Below, piece after piece: positions 5,963 to 8,098 of a stretch of 8,098 bases of DNA (within the stretch, counting starts at the first letter, position 1; each line of letters begins with the position of its first letter). This DNA comes from Lysobacteraceae bacterium UBA6001 (GTDB taxonomy: Bacteria; Pseudomonadota; Gammaproteobacteria; Xanthomonadales; Xanthomonadaceae). The stretch spans positions 1 through 8,098 of the forward strand of contig DJAN01000117.1 of the NCBI GenBank assembly GCA_002429615.1, read 5' to 3'. The notes under the pieces were generated by a model. It was not told where the DNA came from and ran no database searches. It worked only from the letters and a program-made list of their open reading frames with translations. Both the position numbers and the translations under genes were made by a program.

Positions 5963-7515
5963 TCCCGGCGTTCGACAACCGCTTCATCGCGCAGCTGCCG
6001 GGAGACCCGGAAGCGGGTGCGCGGGTTCGTGAGGTACTGGGCGCGATGTGGTCGGCGGTGTCGCCGGCCCCGGTGCGCGCGCCGCGGTTGCTTGGCTGGT
6101 CGCGCGAGGTGGCCGCCGCATTGGGCCTGGATGCCGACGAGGTGGTCGATCCCGGCTTCGCCGAGGTGTTTTCCGGAAATGCGTTGTGGCCAGGCATGCA
6201 GCCGTGGGCGGCGAACTATGGCGGCCATCAGTTCGGCCACTGGGCCGGGCAGCTGGGCGATGGCCGTGCGATCAGCCTGGGCGAGGTGGTCGGCGTCGAC
6301 GGCGCGCGCCACGAACTGCAGCTCAAGGGCGCCGGGCGCACGCCGTATTCGCGTGGCGCCGATGGCCGCGCGGTGCTGCGCTCCTCGCTGCGCGAGTTCA
6401 TCTGCAGCGAGGCCATGCATCATCTCGGCGTGCCGACCACACGCGCGCTGTGCCTGGTTGGCAGTGGCGAGGCGGTGGTGCGCGACATGTTCTACGACGG
6501 GCATCCGCGCCCGGAGCCTGGCGCGCTGGTGTGCCGCGTGGCGCCGTCGTTCATTCGCTTCGGCAGTTTCGAGCTGCCGGCGTCGCGTGGCGATACCGCG
6601 CTATTGCGCCAGCTCGCCGACTTCACCCTGGCGCGTGATTTTCCCGAGCTCACCGGCAGCGGCGCCGCGCGCGATGCCGAATGGTTCGGCCAGATCTGCG
6701 AACGTACCGCCGACATGGTGGCGCACTGGATGCGCGTGGGTTTCGTGCACGGCGTGATGAATACCGACAACATGTCCATCCTCGGCTTGACCCTGGACTA
6801 CGGCCCCTACGGTTGGCTGGAGGACTACGACCCGGACTGGACGCCGAACACCACCGATGCCAGCGGGCGCCGCTATCGCTTCGGCACCCAGCCGCAGGTG
6901 GCGTACTGGAACCTGGGGCGTCTGGCACAGGGCCTGGCGCCGTTGTTCGCCGATGTCGCGGCGTTGCAGGACGGACTGGACCGTTTCGTGCAGCGTTACC
7001 GTCGCCGCGAGCGTGAGCATGCGGCCGCCAAGCTGGGGCTGGCCGGGTGCGGCGAAGAGGAGCTGGCGTTGATGGAAGACCTGCGCGCGTTGATGCAGCA
7101 GGCAGAGATGGACATGACGCTGACCTTCCGCGGGCTGCTCGATATTGACCCGGAAGCGCCGGTGCTGCTGCCGTTGGCGCTGGCGTTCTACGACGACGCC
7201 AAGCGCGACACCCACAGCGCCGCGTTGGCGGATTGGCTGCAGCGCTATGCCGCGCGTGTGCGCGTGGATCCGTTGCCGGCCGCGCAGCGCCGCGAGCGCA
7301 TGCGCCTGGCCAATCCTCGCTATGTACCGCGCAACTGGCTGGCGCAGGAAACCATCGACCAGGTGGAGCAGGGCGACACCGCGGCGCTGGCCACCTGGCT
7401 GGACGTGCTGCGCCATCCCTACGACGACCAGCCTGGCCACGAGGCATATGCGCGGCGGCGCCCGGAGTGGGCGCGCGAGCGCGCCGGCTGTTCGATGCTT
7501 TCCTGTAGTTCCTGA
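5959..7515 (+). CDS. selO: SelO (YdiU) protein adenylyltransferase, Fic-independent pseudokinase fold
   Basis: 518 aa, somewhat longer than E. coli YdiU (478). SelO transfers AMP from ATP, bound in flipped orientation, onto Ser, Thr or Tyr of protein targets; in E. coli these include glutaredoxin and SucA. Visible active-site residues: K123 in [15 protein letters not shown]146 in SLREF, R193 in CRVAPSF, D270-N271 in HGVMNTDNM and D280 in LDYGPYG. Their spacing agrees with the residues I recall from the Pseudomonas syringae structure. The protein ends in CSS, with Cys516 at the antepenultimate place that holds selenocysteine in the animal homologue; a second cysteine is at 511. The start is GTG 5959, inside the GST stop, giving the expected [12 protein letters not shown] near the N-terminus; the next Met (30) is too far in. 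Coupling to a GST gene fits the reported role in S-glutathionylation and redox control. Confidence 0.95.
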   Translation: MIPAFDNRFIAQLPGDPEAGARVREVLGAMWSAVSPAPVRAPRLLGWSREVAAALGLDADEVVDPGFAEVFSGNALWPGMQPWAANYGGHQFGHWAGQLGDGRAISLGEVVGVDGARHELQLKGAGRTPYSRGADGRAVLRSSLREFICSEAMHHLGVPTTRALCLVGSGEAVVRDMFYDGHPRPEPGALVCRVAPSFIRFGSFELPASRGDTALLRQLADFTLARDFPELTGSGAARDAEWFGQICERTADMVAHWMRVGFVHGVMNTDNMSILGLTLDYGPYGWLEDYDPDWTPNTTDASGRRYRFGTQPQVAYWNLGRLAQGLAPLFADVAALQDGLDRFVQRYRRREREHAAAKLGLAGCGEEELALMEDLRALMQQAEMDMTLTFRGLLDIDPEAPVLLPLALAFYDDAKRDTHSAALADWLQRYAARVRVDPLPAAQRRERMRLANPRYVPRNWLAQETIDQVEQGDTAALATWLDVLRHPYDDQPGHEAYARRRPEWARERAGCSMLSCSS

Positions 7516-7522
7516 GAATCCG

Positions 7523-8047
7523 ATGAGTACTTATCCGTGGACCGCGCACCTGCGCGACGTCGCCGACTTCCCCAAGCCGGGCATCCTGTTCAAGGACATC
7601 ACGCCGCTGCTGGCGGATGGGCCGGGCTTTGCCGCTGCCGTCGAGGCGATGAGCGCGCCCTGGCGCGAGAAGCGTGTCGAGGCGGTCCTGGGCATCGAGT
7701 CGCGCGGCTTCATTCTGGGCGCGGCCATGGCGCAGGTGCTGGGCTGTGGCTTCGTGCCGGTGCGCAAGCCAGGCAAGCTGCCGGCGCATACGCTGCGCCA
7801 GGAGTACGCGCTGGAGTACGGGAAGGACTGCATCGAAGTGCATGCCGACGCATTGCCGGCCGGTGCGCGGGTGGTGATCGTGGACGACGTGCTGGCGACG
7901 GGCGGCACGCTGCTGGCGGCGCTGTCGCTGGCGCGGCAGCTGCAGGTGGAGGTGCTGGGCGCGGCGGTGCTGATCGAGCTGCCCGGATTGGGTGCGCGGG
8001 CGCGCTGGCCGGATACGGTGCCGCTGGTGGCGACGTTGGCGTATTGA
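7523..8047 (+). CDS. apt: adenine phosphoribosyltransferase
   Basis: 174 aa, usual length. Apt converts adenine and PRPP to AMP and pyrophosphate in purine salvage, as a cytosolic homodimer. The N-terminal [15 protein letters not shown] (16-30) is diagnostic of Apt. GIESRGF (57-63) and VRKPGKLP (80-87) form the substrate loops, and [13 protein letters not shown] (117-129) is the PRPP-binding motif. The open frame extends back to 7145 inside selO, but ATG 7523 gives the family N-terminus. It is 7 nt after the selO stop, with a short purine stretch GAGA at 7514-7517 as a weak Shine-Dalgarno, so it is probably cotranscribed with GST and selO. A REP palindrome follows 23 nt after the stop. Confidence 0.97.
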   Translation: MSTYPWTAHLRDVADFPKPGILFKDITPLLADGPGFAAAVEAMSAPWREKRVEAVLGIESRGFILGAAMAQVLGCGFVPVRKPGKLPAHTLRQEYALEYGKDCIEVHADALPAGARVVIVDDVLATGGTLLAALSLARQLQVEVLGAAVLIELPGLGARARWPDTVPLVATLAY

Positions 8048-8070
8048 AGGAGCTGCCCGCAACGCGACAT

Positions 8071-8095
8071 TGTAGGAGCGGCTTCAGCCGCGACC
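8071..8095 (+). repeat. REP element (GTAG-type palindrome)
   Basis: The sequence starts TGTAGGAGCGGCTT and ends CAGCCGCGACC. GCGGCT (8078-8083) and AGCCGC (8086-8091) form the stem, effectively 5 bp with a TTCA loop. A GTAG head and a short GC stem are the marks of REP elements mobilised by RAYT tyrosine transposases, common in Xanthomonadaceae and Pseudomonas. Only one unit is visible before the window ends; a partner in inverted orientation may follow. It may also serve as the 3' end of the apt transcript, though no T-run is seen. Confidence 0.8.
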
Positions 8096-8098
8096 CAT

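Noticed and set aside
7145..7522. Upstream extension of the apt reading frame inside selO
   Set aside because: It is in a shadow frame of selO with arginine- and tryptophan-rich sequence; Apt proteins start at the site equivalent to 7523.

Overview
The window looks like an ordinary chromosomal segment of a high-GC gammaproteobacterium, most likely a member of the Xanthomonadaceae (Xanthomonas, Stenotrophomonas, Pseudoxanthomonas or a relative; I cannot fix the genus). Three things point there: a FimX-type degenerate REC-PAS-GGDEF-EAL protein, the gene order FimX / HI0933-like flavoprotein / YaeQ (which I recall from Xanthomonas citri, XAC2398 to XAC2396), and a GTAG-starting REP element at the right end. 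All eight genes look intact. I see no phage, transposase, tRNA, rRNA or CRISPR sequence.

Layout. The left half (127-4664) is on the minus strand. Reading in the direction of transcription it holds a YaiI/YqxD-family protein, then yaeQ, which overlaps an HI0933-like FAD protein by an ATGA junction, then after a 216-bp gap (2194-2409, where I see no gene and no convincing terminator or promoter) fimX. Beyond fimX lies a 48-bp tandem repeat array whose period starts exactly at the fimX stop codon and which runs off the left edge. A 250-bp divergent intergenic region (4665-4914) separates this half from the plus-strand genes. It holds a possible -10 for the yaiI-like gene and a probable structured leader for a cold shock protein gene.

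The right half (4915-8047) is on the plus strand: a 69-aa cold shock protein closed off by a strong intrinsic terminator, then a compact unit of a Gtt1-like glutathione S-transferase, selO (GTG start overlapping the GST stop as GTGA) and apt (7 nt after selO). A REP palindrome follows apt.

How the genes may work together. FimX is known in xanthomonads as a c-di-GMP receptor that acts with PilZ and PilB on type IV pilus assembly. Its REC, GGDEF and EAL motifs here are all degenerate, so it should read c-di-GMP rather than make or break it. The GST-selO coupling is suggestive because SelO AMPylates redox proteins and is linked to protein S-glutathionylation. apt salvages adenine to AMP; its link to the other two is probably only shared transcription. 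I found no clear candidate for an undescribed multi-gene system. The most unusual items are the stop-phased repeat array and the GST-SelO coupling.
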